From: Calothrix sp. HK-06
GTDB taxonomy: Bacteria; Cyanobacteriota; Cyanobacteriia; Cyanobacteriales; Nostocaceae
Length of the DNA: 64,000 bases
NCBI RefSeq assembly: GCF_001904745.1
Contig: NZ_MRCD01000011.1
Span: 62,001 to 126,000, forward strand
Reading direction: 5' to 3'
Notes under the pieces: model-generated
Told to the model about the DNA's origin: nothing
Databases searched by the model: none
Seen by the model: the letters and a program-made list of their open reading frames with translations, nothing else
Made by a program: the position numbers and the translations under genes
Part shown: piece after piece, positions 37,745 through 46,182 of the stretch
Numbering within the stretch: the first letter of the stretch is position 1
Layout of the letters: each line of letters begins with the position of its first letter

Positions 37745-37760
37745 TTGGTCGTTCAACCAA
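37745..37760. promoter_or_regulatory. TetR-type operator upstream of the TetR gene
   Basis: TTGGTCGTTCAACCAA (TTGGT-N6-ACCAA) lies 12 bases upstream of the TetR start codon, matching the site at 37080-37095 in arms and spacing. Its position fits autorepression. Confidence 0.7.
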
Positions 37761-37945
37761 ATACTAACTCACTTAACTAAATATTGGCAATACTTACTAA
37801 TTAGTATTATTTATTGCGTGATAATCCTGGTGTTCATTTCTAGAAGACTGGCGCCACTCCTGTTCGTAGTTTATGAGGGATGGCGCCTCTTGGAAGCTCA
37901 TGGGTACGCTCAAAGTCATTTTTAGGAATATAAACGTACCCTAAC

Positions 37946-38121
37946 AAGGCATTGAGCCGAGATATGTGTTTTTTCTGCATTCCGGGTCTGAAAACCCCTA
38001 TCCTGTCTAGGTTTGAAAATTTGCTACATTAGAGCCAGAAAAGTCGTTATTTACAACGCGCTCATCAAGCCTTTTTAAGGTCATATTGCAGGTTTTTACA
38101 CGCATCCTGGCTCAATGCCTT
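37946..38121. mobile_element. 176-bp MITE-like element
   Basis: Terminal inverted repeats AAGGCATTGAGCC (37946-37958) and GGCTCAATGCCTT (38109-38121) are perfect over 13 bp and continue imperfectly. There is no coding capacity. I could not identify a flanking target duplication, so the element class is unsure. It lies in a gene-free stretch with GGCGCC near 37850, 37880 and 38146. Confidence 0.6.
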
Positions 38122-38298
38122 TATGTACTAGCTGATGGCGCCATAAATCTATAAGAAAGCACCCATACACATTCTTAGAGCGTTATCCAAGAAAAATAAC
38201 TATTTTAGTAATATTAAGTCTTATGACAAATTCACAAACATCTCGTGAGATTTTAGAATTCCTCGTATCAGATGAATACGGTAATTAATCTATCAATT

Positions 38299-39351
38299 TT
38301 AAGTATTTATTCTTTGTTGCCACTCTGATAAGGCAACCTCTATTAAATTATTTAGAGAGCATGAATCCATTGACTTACCTGTTATTGATTTATAAAGCTT
38401 GAGGTATTGATTAGGAGAGTAAAGATAATCGTAAGTATTAATAGCTAAAGGATTAGGATTTTTTAATATTGCTAGAGTAGGTGCCTTATCTGGATAAATC
38501 ATGTTAACCAGAACTTTTTCTATTTTCTTTTTATAGGTGCCGCTGGTACGCCGCGTGCTTGGGACAGGTAGCCATAGTGAGAAACAAAGATGAAGCCATT
38601 CACCTTTAAATGAATAACTATAAAATTCGCCTACCATGCGCGTTATAGGTATTTCTCCATTACATTTTTTAAGACCGTAGCGAGTAACAACTGATGTGCT
38701 TACTTCTGCGATTCGCTCATCAAAACTCATTATCTTGTCTCGAATTTGCAATGCTAGCTCTTTTTCTTTAGGATGACGTTCAATAAGCATTTTCTCAAAT
38801 AATCTGGAAATGCGCGGGACAACTTTGATATCAGGTAAGGAAAGATGATTTGTTTCATCCGTGACATACGAGTCTGGGTATTCAAGCTTTTGAGAAGCAA
38901 CAATTTTATCCTCCAAATCTTTCAGATAAAACATTAACTCTTTATTCATTTGATTAATTTCAAACTTTAAAAAGATAATTGGTAGGTTAATATAAAACTT
39001 ATCAATATAATTATGACGATGGAAGCTAGGGGCAATTGCAATTAGTTTTATTGGTTGAGTATAATCAATTAAGTCAGCTAGAGGTTTTTCTTTCAATAAA
39101 TTATGGCAGTAGCGTGTTAGTTGCTGCACCACATACCTACCTTCTACATTCTTTAATTCAATAATTACTAGTTGTCTTGACTTTAATAAACCTAAAATAT
39201 CACATCTTTCACCTTGAACTGTATATTGGCGTTTTAGAGGTTCTAATCCAAATAGTATTTCTAAGTTTTTCCAAACAAAGTCTTCTAGGTCAACTTCATT
39301 TACAAATTTCCAACATTCAGGAGTTTTAACCAAAGCATTCGGATGTAACAT
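38299..39351 (-). CDS. NucS/RecB-like nuclease-fold protein, paralogue 1
   Basis: The 350-residue protein has an N-terminal PD-(D/E)xK-like core: DLEDFVWKNLEILFGLEPLK, then RCDILGLLKSRQLVIIELKN (about 47-66), giving the D…ExK catalytic pattern, and GRYVVQQLTRYCHNL. This resembles the DUF91/NucS endonuclease family. The remaining 200 residues are not recognised. It is a tandem paralogue of the next upstream gene (39492-40529), 140 bases apart on the same strand. A nuclease pair of this kind could be a DNA-repair or defence unit. Confidence 0.6.
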   Translation of the reverse strand: MLHPNALVKTPECWKFVNEVDLEDFVWKNLEILFGLEPLKRQYTVQGERCDILGLLKSRQLVIIELKNVEGRYVVQQLTRYCHNLLKEKPLADLIDYTQPIKLIAIAPSFHRHNYIDKFYINLPIIFLKFEINQMNKELMFYLKDLEDKIVASQKLEYPDSYVTDETNHLSLPDIKVVPRISRLFEKMLIERHPKEKELALQIRDKIMSFDERIAEVSTSVVTRYGLKKCNGEIPITRMVGEFYSYSFKGEWLHLCFSLWLPVPSTRRTSGTYKKKIEKVLVNMIYPDKAPTLAILKNPNPLAINTYDYLYSPNQYLKLYKSITGKSMDSCSLNNLIEVALSEWQQRINT

Positions 39352-39491
39352 GTATCAAAGTAATTATATATATGTTGATTAAACAAAGTTTTAGTACCCT
39401 AGGCACCTGCTTTATAAAAGAATATTAATACTTTTATATGCTATTTATAATCCGAGAGAGAGTTTGTGGGTAGGTGCCTATCTTGAGTATA

Positions 39492-40529
39492 TTAAATGCG
39501 AGCAAGCCAATTTTGTAATGCTACATCCGCTAGTGACTCTAGAGAAGCAGGATTATAAGCTAATTTACTATAAAAACTATTAATACGAACAGGAGAAAAT
39601 GATTTGTGGCTACAGCTATGAAATAATCGTAAAGGTCTTTTTTCCCTTGGCATTGCATTCCACTCAGATTCTAGTTTCATCCGACCAAAACCCTCGCTTA
39701 TATGACCTGCATGGGTAACATTACCGTCCATAACCCATAATCGCATTCGACTAATAACTTGCTTTCTGCCCTCAAATAAAAGCGAAGACGGTGTAGGCAG
39801 CCACATAAATACGATTGGTTTATTAAGTTGTCGATAAAAGCAAAGCTCTACTATTGATTTACCCTTACCTTGGTATCTAATCGTTTTCTTAGCTTCGATT
39901 TCCTCAGTTACCCGCGCGTCAAAACTCAATATCTTCTCTCGCATCTTTAATATTGCGATTTGTTCATCACCTGGAACGGCGCCCAACCAATCAAGTAACA
40001 ACTGCGATGGCGCCTCAATATTACTACATGTACTGTTAATATCAAGCTTCTGATAAGGAATTTGAATTTCAGTACTAACGTTAGTATCAACATCTATAAG
40101 GTGCAAGTAAAAATCTTGAGATTTCTCAACTACAGTGATTTGTACAAAATCTATATCTAATTTACAGTGCTTACAGTCAATGTAATTATGACGGTGAAAA
40201 GTCGGCGCCAGTGCTATCAACTTAACTGGCAGGTTGTAATCTATCAGTTGTGCAAACGGTTTAGTATCAAGTAAATTATCGTAGTAGCGTGTTAGTTGCT
40301 GGACAACATATCTATCTTCGGTGTTCTTCAGTTCGAGTATTGACAGCTGTTTGTTATTTACAGCGAGGATGTCGCAAAACTCCCCCTTTGCAGGATGTTG
40401 GCGTGCAACAGGTTTAAGTTGAAACAATTGTTCTAAATTATTCCAAACAAACTCTTCGAGTGCGTACTCCGATGAGAACTCATGACCAGTACATGTTTTG
40501 CGTAGAGCGGCACCTGCAAGCATATACAC
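39492..40529 (-). CDS. NucS/RecB-like nuclease-fold protein, paralogue 2
   Basis: The 345-residue protein parallels its neighbour: EEFVWNNLEQLFQLKPVARQ, FCDILAVNNKQLSILELKNT, RYVVQQLTRYYDNLL and FHRHNYID. D and ExK residues of the nuclease core are kept. The C-terminal halves are related but far more diverged, with deletions, so the conserved nuclease domain may be combined with different recognition parts. This copy has GGCGCC at 39978, 40009 and 40203; paralogue 1 has none. The start codon is uncertain (ATG at 40529 or 40523). Confidence 0.6.
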   Translation of the reverse strand: MYMLAGAALRKTCTGHEFSSEYALEEFVWNNLEQLFQLKPVARQHPAKGEFCDILAVNNKQLSILELKNTEDRYVVQQLTRYYDNLLDTKPFAQLIDYNLPVKLIALAPTFHRHNYIDCKHCKLDIDFVQITVVEKSQDFYLHLIDVDTNVSTEIQIPYQKLDINSTCSNIEAPSQLLLDWLGAVPGDEQIAILKMREKILSFDARVTEEIEAKKTIRYQGKGKSIVELCFYRQLNKPIVFMWLPTPSSLLFEGRKQVISRMRLWVMDGNVTHAGHISEGFGRMKLESEWNAMPREKRPLRLFHSCSHKSFSPVRINSFYSKLAYNPASLESLADVALQNWLARI

Positions 40530-40570
40530 ATGAATATAAAACTATATGTAAGTATATATCATGTTGAACA

Positions 40571-40654
40571 GGCGCCGCTGTACGCGATTTACAACAAGAT
40601 TTAACTATTCTCAAATATTACACAGGTGCCGTCGATGGTGTGTTCGGCGCCCCT
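40571..40654 (+). pseudogene. Peptidoglycan-binding domain shard between two GGCGCC sites
   Basis: From GGCGCC at 40571 to GGCGCC at 40646 the frame reads AAVRDLQQDLTILKYYTGAV and VDGVFGAP. This is one PG_binding_1 half-repeat (…V..LQ..L…G.VDG.fG). Both ends coincide with the hexamer, and GGTGCC lies in the middle at the GAV codons. No start or stop belongs to it. Confidence 0.6.
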
Positions 40655-40722
40655 AGCCTACCACTACAACCCCATGACTTTCGGAGGCTACGGGCATGGC
40701 ACGCTCGCACGCTCGTGGGAAT

Positions 40723-41742
40723 TTACGATTTACTCAAATTTGGTTCGACAACTAGAGGATAGTTATCAAAGTTGCGTCGTACCCAATCCATTCCGACTTC
40801 ATTATTAAGCTTAATTTTTTGCGGTATATTTGGGTAAATCTTCCCTAAAATATCCGAATCTTGTTCAACTACGATTTTTGCTAAATCCAGAGACATCTGT
40901 TCAAATGCTTTGAATAGAGGATTTTTTGATAAACCAAATAACATTACATAAGTTCGGGTATGTGTGATTGATTCAGGTATAAATACATAAATTTGAGCAA
41001 CTTTACCCATATCAACTTCACCGTGAAATATTATCAAGGATGGAAAATAATTTTCTAAATGTGCTTTGAGAACTTTGGGCATTAAGAGTAAACCAGGATT
41101 CTTAATTTTCTCGACTAGATTCGCAGCTTTTGTTGGCATATGATAATAAGCGTGCGAATGATGTCCGTTATCGATAAACTTTTCAAAATTGACTTCCTGA
41201 ATTTGAAATAATGCTCGATGCGTACCATTTTGATGATTATAATCGTGCATATTCAATAACATTGATATTAAATCTGTCTTAACACTAGTATCAGCACCAC
41301 ATCCAATAAATTTATATTTGGCAGCAATTTCATTCAATATATTTGGGATTGTTTGTTTCGCTGACTTTCCTCCATAGGTCCAAATAAAATCACCTTGAAT
41401 TATCAGTTGTAATGGTTCCAATTGCGGCAAAGTCTTTTTTTTAGAACCTGGTAAAACCGTGCATCCTTCGCTATCGAATTCCAGTGCATGAAACGGACAA
41501 ACCACCACACTGGTTTTATCTTCCTTCTGTTGACACCATCCTTCTGAAAGCATCGCACCCATATGTGGGCAAGCATTCTGTAAAGCGTTGATATTACCTG
41601 ATGCATCTTTCCACAACACGTAATCATTACAATATAGCGACACCTTAAAAGGTTTATTAACCGCTAGCATTGATTTATGTGCTATTAACCAAGGAGAACC
41701 TTCTAACATCGACATTGTTTTTTCCTTTAGAGCGATTGACAA
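40723..41742 (-). CDS. Rieske non-heme iron oxygenase (alpha-subunit-like)
   Basis: The 339-residue protein has a Rieske [2Fe-2S] domain with CPHMGAMLSEGWC (about 58-70) and CPFHALEF (about 82-89), that is C-x-H … C-x2-H. A catalytic domain follows with NMHDYNHQNGTH (about 163-174), the mononuclear iron 2-His motif. Such enzymes hydroxylate, demethylate or desaturate organic substrates using reductase-supplied electrons. An AraC regulator lies 120 bases upstream on the same strand and an ester cyclase is divergent from it, so the three probably form a small catabolic or biosynthetic unit. No GGCGCC is present. Confidence 0.88.
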   Translation of the reverse strand: MSIALKEKTMSMLEGSPWLIAHKSMLAVNKPFKVSLYCNDYVLWKDASGNINALQNACPHMGAMLSEGWCQQKEDKTSVVVCPFHALEFDSEGCTVLPGSKKKTLPQLEPLQLIIQGDFIWTYGGKSAKQTIPNILNEIAAKYKFIGCGADTSVKTDLISMLLNMHDYNHQNGTHRALFQIQEVNFEKFIDNGHHSHAYYHMPTKAANLVEKIKNPGLLLMPKVLKAHLENYFPSLIIFHGEVDMGKVAQIYVFIPESITHTRTYVMLFGLSKNPLFKAFEQMSLDLAKIVVEQDSDILGKIYPNIPQKIKLNNEVGMDWVRRNFDNYPLVVEPNLSKS

Positions 41743-41862
41743 AATATATTTTGCGAAAATCTGGGACGGATAGGTTACGTCCCGTTGATTATTGATTGTA
41801 TGAGTGTTTTCGTCTGCGTGTCTCGCTCATTCTTCCAAAAAATCGCTCCATATTCCGAAAAA

Positions 41863-42807
41863 TTATCGCTGCTGATACAGCTTGGGTGTGATGCCAACAT
41901 GTTTGCGAAAAACCTTAGCAAAATGGCTTTGGCTTTGATATCCGACAAGCTGCGAAACTTGGGTGATTGATAAATTCTTAGTGAGATAGTGCTTGGCTCG
42001 TTCGATGCGACATTGAGTGAGATATTGGTGAGGCGCAACTCCAGTAGATTGTTTGAATAATGTCGCAAAATAATGAGGGCTCATGTGTACAATAGTTGCA
42101 ATTTCTATGAGCGAAATATTTTGTTCGAGATTATCGTTGATGTAAGCGATTGCCACTCTCAAGTTATAGTTTGATAATCCACCAGTACGCTCACTAAAAA
42201 CAGGCTGATGTGCCGAATATCGTTTCAACAAATGAACCGCTAGCATTGTCGCAACTGTCGAAGCATACAAACGGCTGTCAACAGCACCCACTTCTAACTC
42301 TTGTTTTAATGACAATCCAAGCTGTAGAATCAATGGATCATGTACAATTAACTGCTGGACAATCTCAATTCGCTCTGCATCAACAGATTCAAAGGCAACC
42401 TGAGAGAGACTTGCAGGCTCAAGATAAAGGTGAATGATTCCTAGTTCCTGCTCAAATATTGTAGCAGGGGCAACTTGTTGAGATGGAAAAATCCCGCAAT
42501 CACCGACCTCACACCATCGCTGTTGCCAGTGACCATTAAGTTTAACTTTTGCCGAAAATGGGTTAGTGCAGATGTTGATTGTGTGTTGTGCAGGATAAGT
42601 TTCAGGAATGGAATAAGGAGATTGGCGATGATAGGCAAAGTAAAAACTACCCCAATCCGCTTTCCGGCTAGAAAGAATAAGGGGTTTGGGTAGTAGTGGG
42701 TTGAAACTGTCTGAAGAAGAGGCATCGATCCGTATAGGTTGCTCAGTGGACATTGCAAAGGGTATCTCTACTAGTACTGCTATAGGTATTATTGGCTCAG
42801 TTTTCAA
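41863..42807 (-). CDS. AraC-family transcriptional regulator
   Basis: The C-terminal 100 residues carry the two helix-turn-helix motifs of AraC/XylS: AIAYINDNLEQNISLIEIA, HMSPHYFATLFKQSTGVAPH and LSITQVSQLVGYQSQSHFAK followed by VFRKHVGITPKLYQQ. The N-terminal part (about 30-190) is a cupin-like sensor. The likely start is the Met at about residue 19, giving some 296 residues. It is upstream of the Rieske gene and divergent from the ester cyclase, with a palindrome in the shared gap, and is the probable activator of both. Confidence 0.9.
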   Translation of the reverse strand: MKTEPIIPIAVLVEIPFAMSTEQPIRIDASSSDSFNPLLPKPLILSSRKADWGSFYFAYHRQSPYSIPETYPAQHTINICTNPFSAKVKLNGHWQQRWCEVGDCGIFPSQQVAPATIFEQELGIIHLYLEPASLSQVAFESVDAERIEIVQQLIVHDPLILQLGLSLKQELEVGAVDSRLYASTVATMLAVHLLKRYSAHQPVFSERTGGLSNYNLRVAIAYINDNLEQNISLIEIATIVHMSPHYFATLFKQSTGVAPHQYLTQCRIERAKHYLTKNLSITQVSQLVGYQSQSHFAKVFRKHVGITPKLYQQR

Positions 42808-42888
42808 TTAAACGTGCGTTAAATACAATAAAAAATGGCTTTAAAGTTCCAAGCACATCTGTTGATACCTGACTATCTAAGCAGTTTT

Positions 42889-42904
42889 TTCTCACTCGTG
42901 AGAA
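42889..42904. promoter_or_regulatory. Palindrome in the AraC/ester-cyclase divergent promoter
   Basis: TTCTCACTCGTGAGAA is a perfect 7+2+7 dyad about 50 bases upstream of the ester cyclase start. A -10-like GATATACT follows near 42911. A role as operator, perhaps for the AraC protein, is inferred from position. Confidence 0.45.
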
Positions 42905-42952
42905 ATTCGGGATATACTACTCGATGGAAAACTACTCTCTGGAGAAAAGCTA

Positions 42953-43375
42953 ATGAGCGACATTGATAAAAACAAGCAAGTCATCCAGAACTTTATCCAA
43001 GTAGTTTGGAACGGTCGCGATCTCTCGGCATTGAAAGATTTCTGGGCAGAAGATTGTGTAAACCATGCGATGCCAGGAACAGACAATCGCGGTCTTAACG
43101 CGCTTCGGATCTATCATGATTCATTCTTTGATGATTTTTTCTCCGCTTTCCCTGACATCCAGATTGAGATCATGCAGCAGGTTGCGGAAGGCGATCTAAT
43201 TGCGACATACATCACCAGCCAAGGCACACATAGTGGCTCGTTCTACGGCATTCCGCCAACAGGCAAGCACATCTCTACATCTGTGATCCGAATTGATCGG
43301 GTTCAAGACAGAAAGATTACAGAGCATTGGTCGGTTTCCGACGCGGCAGGTCTGATGCAGCAAATTCAATCTTGA
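42953..43375 (+). CDS. Ester cyclase / SnoaL-like protein
   Basis: The 140-residue protein matches the SnoaL-like ester cyclase family: KNKQVIQNFIQVVWNGRDLS, then FFSAFPDIQIEIMQQVAEGD, and GTHSGSFYGIPPTGKHISTS before IDRVQDRKITEHWSVSDAAG. Members are polyketide cyclase relatives with an NTF2-like fold; most single-gene members have no assigned substrate. GGAGA lies 8 bases upstream of the ATG. It is divergent from the AraC gene and probably co-regulated with the Rieske oxygenase. Confidence 0.85.
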   Translation: MSDIDKNKQVIQNFIQVVWNGRDLSALKDFWAEDCVNHAMPGTDNRGLNALRIYHDSFFDDFFSAFPDIQIEIMQQVAEGDLIATYITSQGTHSGSFYGIPPTGKHISTSVIRIDRVQDRKITEHWSVSDAAGLMQQIQS

Positions 43376-43791
43376 AACGACCAACGATTTAAAAATGTGC
43401 TTATATCTCAAGCTTTACAACCTAAAAACACGTCTGAGTTTTGTTCATTATTAGGCTTACCAAAAGAAACATCTTAAAATCGGCGCCATGACCCCTTTCC
43501 ACAGGCACCCACTAAATACATAAAAAGCACCAATTTTATTTCTTCAGTAGTACAGGCGCCACTTGTTCGCAATATGAAATATCTCAAACACTTATTATAG
43601 CGTTTGTTCTAGGCGCCTGCTCTCTCCATGCTTGTTGAGGCTAAAACCGCTGTATGTAAATCTTTGAGAGATTTCGGAGATATCTATTGAGAGAATTCCA
43701 AAAATCATCTAAATTGTGATTTGATGCTTTTGGGTTAAACACATTGCTATACCTTTTTCGTAATAAGCTGCTTCATTGATAAAAGTTGGAT
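43376..43791. other. Intergenic stretch with GGCGCC sites
   Basis: The GGCGCC hexamer returns here (near 43482, 43555 and 43611) after a 2.8-kb absence. A short plus-strand tail near 43396-43467 (LISQALQPKNTSEFCSLLGL) looks like a protein end but is unrecognised. Confidence 0.35.
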
Positions 43792-44332
43792 CCCACATTC
43801 CGCACTTCAAAATGTCGTATCAAATATTACATAAATACTTAATGAAAAGAGTAAATAAAATTACATATAATAATTAAGTAAGTTGATATCTTGCATATAA
43901 CGAGAAAACTCGTAAAAAGTAAATACAAATCACATAAATATAACAGCAATCAAAAAATAGCTTTCAAATATAAATAATAACTACTGAAGCTACAAGTTTG
44001 GTATTATTACGTAAAGTGAATAATGCGCGCGATACCATTCGTGAGAGAATCAAAAAAACTCAAAAATATTTTAGAGGTAAAAAGTGTCTCCAATATCAGA
44101 TGCAAAAATTAAGAATATAGACCACCTAGGAATCGTAGCTGGACTAATTGATGAAATAGGAATAGTTGAAACAATTAATTCAAAATTAGGAGTAGACTCC
44201 CGTGAGAGGATTACTGCGGGAATATTAGTTAAAGCTGTTTTAATCAATGGATTAGTTTCTTTATCATCCTAATTTTTTGCTTTTTGCTTACTTGTAATCT
44301 GTTGTACTTCAACTTGAAGTGCGGAATGTGGG
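43792..44332. mobile_element. 541-bp deletion derivative of an IS1634-family element
   Basis: Perfect 19-bp terminal inverted repeats CCCACATTCCGCACTTCAA (43792-43810) and its complement (44314-44332) enclose a short transposase start. At 44084-44272 the frame reads KIKNIDHLGIVAGLIDEIGI then GILVKAVLINGLV, the DUF4277 N-terminal domain of IS1634 transposases, and stops after 62 codons. Most of the transposase is deleted while both ends remain, so it could still be moved in trans. I found no matching target duplication. Confidence 0.8.
44084..44272 (+). pseudogene. IS1634 transposase N-terminal remnant
   Basis: Sixty-two codons of the DUF4277 domain (NIDHLGIVAGLIDEIGIVET … SRERITAGILVKAVLING) inside the deletion derivative above. 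Full transposases are about 500-600 residues, and the DDE domain is gone. Confidence 0.75.
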
Positions 44333-44362
44333 TCTTAAAGCTATTGACAACCTATTTAAGGG

Positions 44363-44626
44363 CATGGGCTAGTCACTGTAACTCTAGACAAGAAACGGCA
44401 ACCGCAAGCTTTGCGCGACCAGGACGACTGGCATTTATTCGCTCTAGCCCACTTCAGCGAGGCGCATTATTTAGTCAGCGGAGACGGAGACGTTCTGGCG
44501 CTTAAACCCAAATGGGGTAAAGCCAATATCCTAACTTTAAGGGAGTTTTCAAACAAATTTGTTACCATACCTTCGTCAACACCTCTAATGTATTATTTTA
44601 TACTATTAACTAGATCTATCAGTTAG
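44363..44626 (+). pseudogene. PIN-domain (VapC-like) toxin remnant
   Basis: The frame HGLVTVTLDKKRQ, then DQDDWHLFALAHFSEAHYLV and SGDGDVLALKPKWGKANILT with LREF near the end, matches the C-terminal half of PIN-domain RNases: the DxD(D/W) acidic pair and the sGDxDLL motif. The N-terminal catalytic Asp region is missing; instead the IS1634 right end lies 30 bases upstream. It is the wreck of a VapC-type toxin. Confidence 0.55.
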
Positions 44627-44649
44627 TAAAAAAATTTTAATGTTTGAAC

Positions 44650-45174
44650 ATGATCACTCTAAGAAAAGCCACAAAATCCGATATTCCAACACTTGAGTAT
44701 TGGGACAGACAGCCTCATGTTATTGCCGCCCATACTGACGGGGGCGAGTACGACAGCGATGATTGGACTTGGGAGCAAGACCTTGCCATGAATCCTCTCT
44801 ACTACCAAACTTATATTGCTTTTCTAGATACACAGCCTTTAGGAGTGATACAAATTTGCGACCCAGCCAACGAAGAATCTCATTATTGGGGAGAGATGGA
44901 GCAGAATCAAAGAGCCATAGATATCTGGATCGGGGAATTGACCAATACTGGCAAGGGCTACGGAACAATAATGATGCGTGAGGCTATTGAATTGTGTTTC
45001 TCTGACCCTAAAGTTACAACTATTTGGGTTGACCCGCTAGCTAGCAACGAAAGGGCTATTAAATTCTATCAACAAATTGGCTTTGTCTTTGTACAGTATC
45101 GCCACTTTAACGATGATTACTGTGCTGTACTGAAACTGAATAGAGTTGGCTATAACTTGATTAAGAATAATTAG
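44650..45174 (+). CDS. GNAT-family acetyltransferase (AAC(6')-like)
   Basis: The 174-residue protein shows the GNAT fold: MITLRKATKSDIPTLEYWDR, then YIAFLDTQPLGVIQICDPAN, the acetyl-CoA loop GELTNTGKGYGTIMMREAIE, and VDPLASNERAIKFYQQIGF. The layout, with the IWIGELTNTGKGYGT segment, is like aminoglycoside 6'-N-acetyltransferases, but many such genes acetylate other amines. The ATG at 44650 was preferred over a TTG at 44644. It stands alone. Confidence 0.85.
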   Translation: MITLRKATKSDIPTLEYWDRQPHVIAAHTDGGEYDSDDWTWEQDLAMNPLYYQTYIAFLDTQPLGVIQICDPANEESHYWGEMEQNQRAIDIWIGELTNTGKGYGTIMMREAIELCFSDPKVTTIWVDPLASNERAIKFYQQIGFVFVQYRHFNDDYCAVLKLNRVGYNLIKNN

Positions 45175-45904
45175 GTAGATAACACTCTGTAAATCCTCAA
45201 TAACACCTAGTTAATCAATCAAAGCTATAAACACGTGTTTAAACAGGCCTTAACAAGCCGCACGCAAATTGGGTATGGATAAAGGCGCCTCAAACTGCGC
45301 GCGTTAAGTTAATTAACCATATATCTTGTTTAAAACACATTAGTAATGAACTAGGCGTAGATATAGGTAATAGTAAACGTGTTTTATCAACCGTAGCATT
45401 CATGGTTGATACCTGTCTGTTGTGAAAAACCCTTATTCAAGTGGCGCCTGTTTACCCTGGAATTAAAACATCCAAGAAAATGTGAACAAATTGTTCACAT
45501 CGATATTGCTATCACGCATGGCGCCGAACGTATCTATATAAACAGGTTGTAACGCAGTTTTATTGTTGGCGCCTTTTCTATAATTCCTGAAGATTTAGAG
45601 TTACCTAAGTGACTTTTCAGCAACTTCCTTGAGCTTTAATAAGGCTTTCTGCCACATTTCGAGCATCTGACTATGACATTCGTCAAAAACTAATACAATC
45701 ATATTAGTAATTATTGCTCTGAGTGAGTTGATCATTCATATTTTGGGGCGCCAATAGTAAAGAATTACAGTTGCCTTTTACTTTGGCATCGCAACAGGTT
45801 GCAAAGTTCACAGAATGGCAAAGAAGTAGTTTAAAACTGGCACCGCTCAAAAAGTGCTGTTTGTAAAGGTTGGTGCCGATAATCTCTAAAGCAGCAGTTC
45901 GTGT
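45175..45904. other. Region before the transposon left end
   Basis: It holds repeat copy 2 (45371-45578) and a minus-strand shard (about 45714 to 45611) reading VLVFDECHSQMLEMWQKALL and ending LKEVAEKSLR, which I cannot assign. GGCGCC sites lie at 45283, 45443, 45520, 45568 and 45746. No intact gene and no tRNA is seen next to the transposon end. Confidence 0.4.
45371..45578. repeat. Dispersed structured repeat, copy 2
   Basis: Counterpart of 15009-15216 in the same orientation. The hairpin arms TATCAACCGT / ATGGTTGATA differ from copy 1 only by a change that turns G:C into a G:U pair. The palindrome TGTGAACAAATTGTTCACA is unchanged. GGCGCC near 45520 corresponds to GGCACC in copy 1. Confidence 0.65.
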
Positions 45905-46140
45905 TGTACATTAACTAATTATTTGTCAATTTAACAAATTATTGTCACAAATGTAGGAAATCCTGAAAACCCTGCCATCTAAAGGTTTGTGGCAGGTTTT
46001 TTATTATTTTAAGATTCCAAGCCTGTCAAAGCTTAATTAACATATTAACTGTCAAATCCCAGAAATATAACACATTAATTGTCAGTTCCCAAAAATCAAA
46101 CAAATTAATGATTTTATAAAATTTAACAAATTCTTTGTCC
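45905..46140 (+). mobile_element. Left end of a Tn7-like (type V-K CAST) transposon
   Basis: The end starts with TGTACA at 45905 and contains at least five related TnsB-type sites of form TTAACAxATTAxTTGTCA: about 45911-45928, 45931-45948, 46037-46054, 46067-46084 and 46123-46140, plus a weaker one near 46098. The tnsB start codon follows 43 bases later. This matches the known arrangement of type V-K CAST left ends, where TGT-initiated ends carry long and short TnsB repeats. The 5-bp target duplication would be CGTGT (45900-45904); I did not find its partner in the window. Confidence 0.85.
45971..45996 (+). terminator. Terminator inside the transposon left end
   Basis: CCTGCCA (45971-45977) and TGGCAGG (45990-45996) form a 7-bp stem, flanked by AAAA before and followed by TTTTTTA. 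It lies between TnsB-type sites 2 and 3 and would stop transcription entering from flanking DNA before tnsB. Confidence 0.75.
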
Positions 46141-46182
46141 ATTTATTAATATAATACAACTATGTTTTTATAAAACACATCT

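Noticed and set aside
44284-44505. 73-codon open frame across the IS1634 right end
   Set aside because: It straddles the terminal inverted repeat and is out of frame with the PIN-domain remnant.
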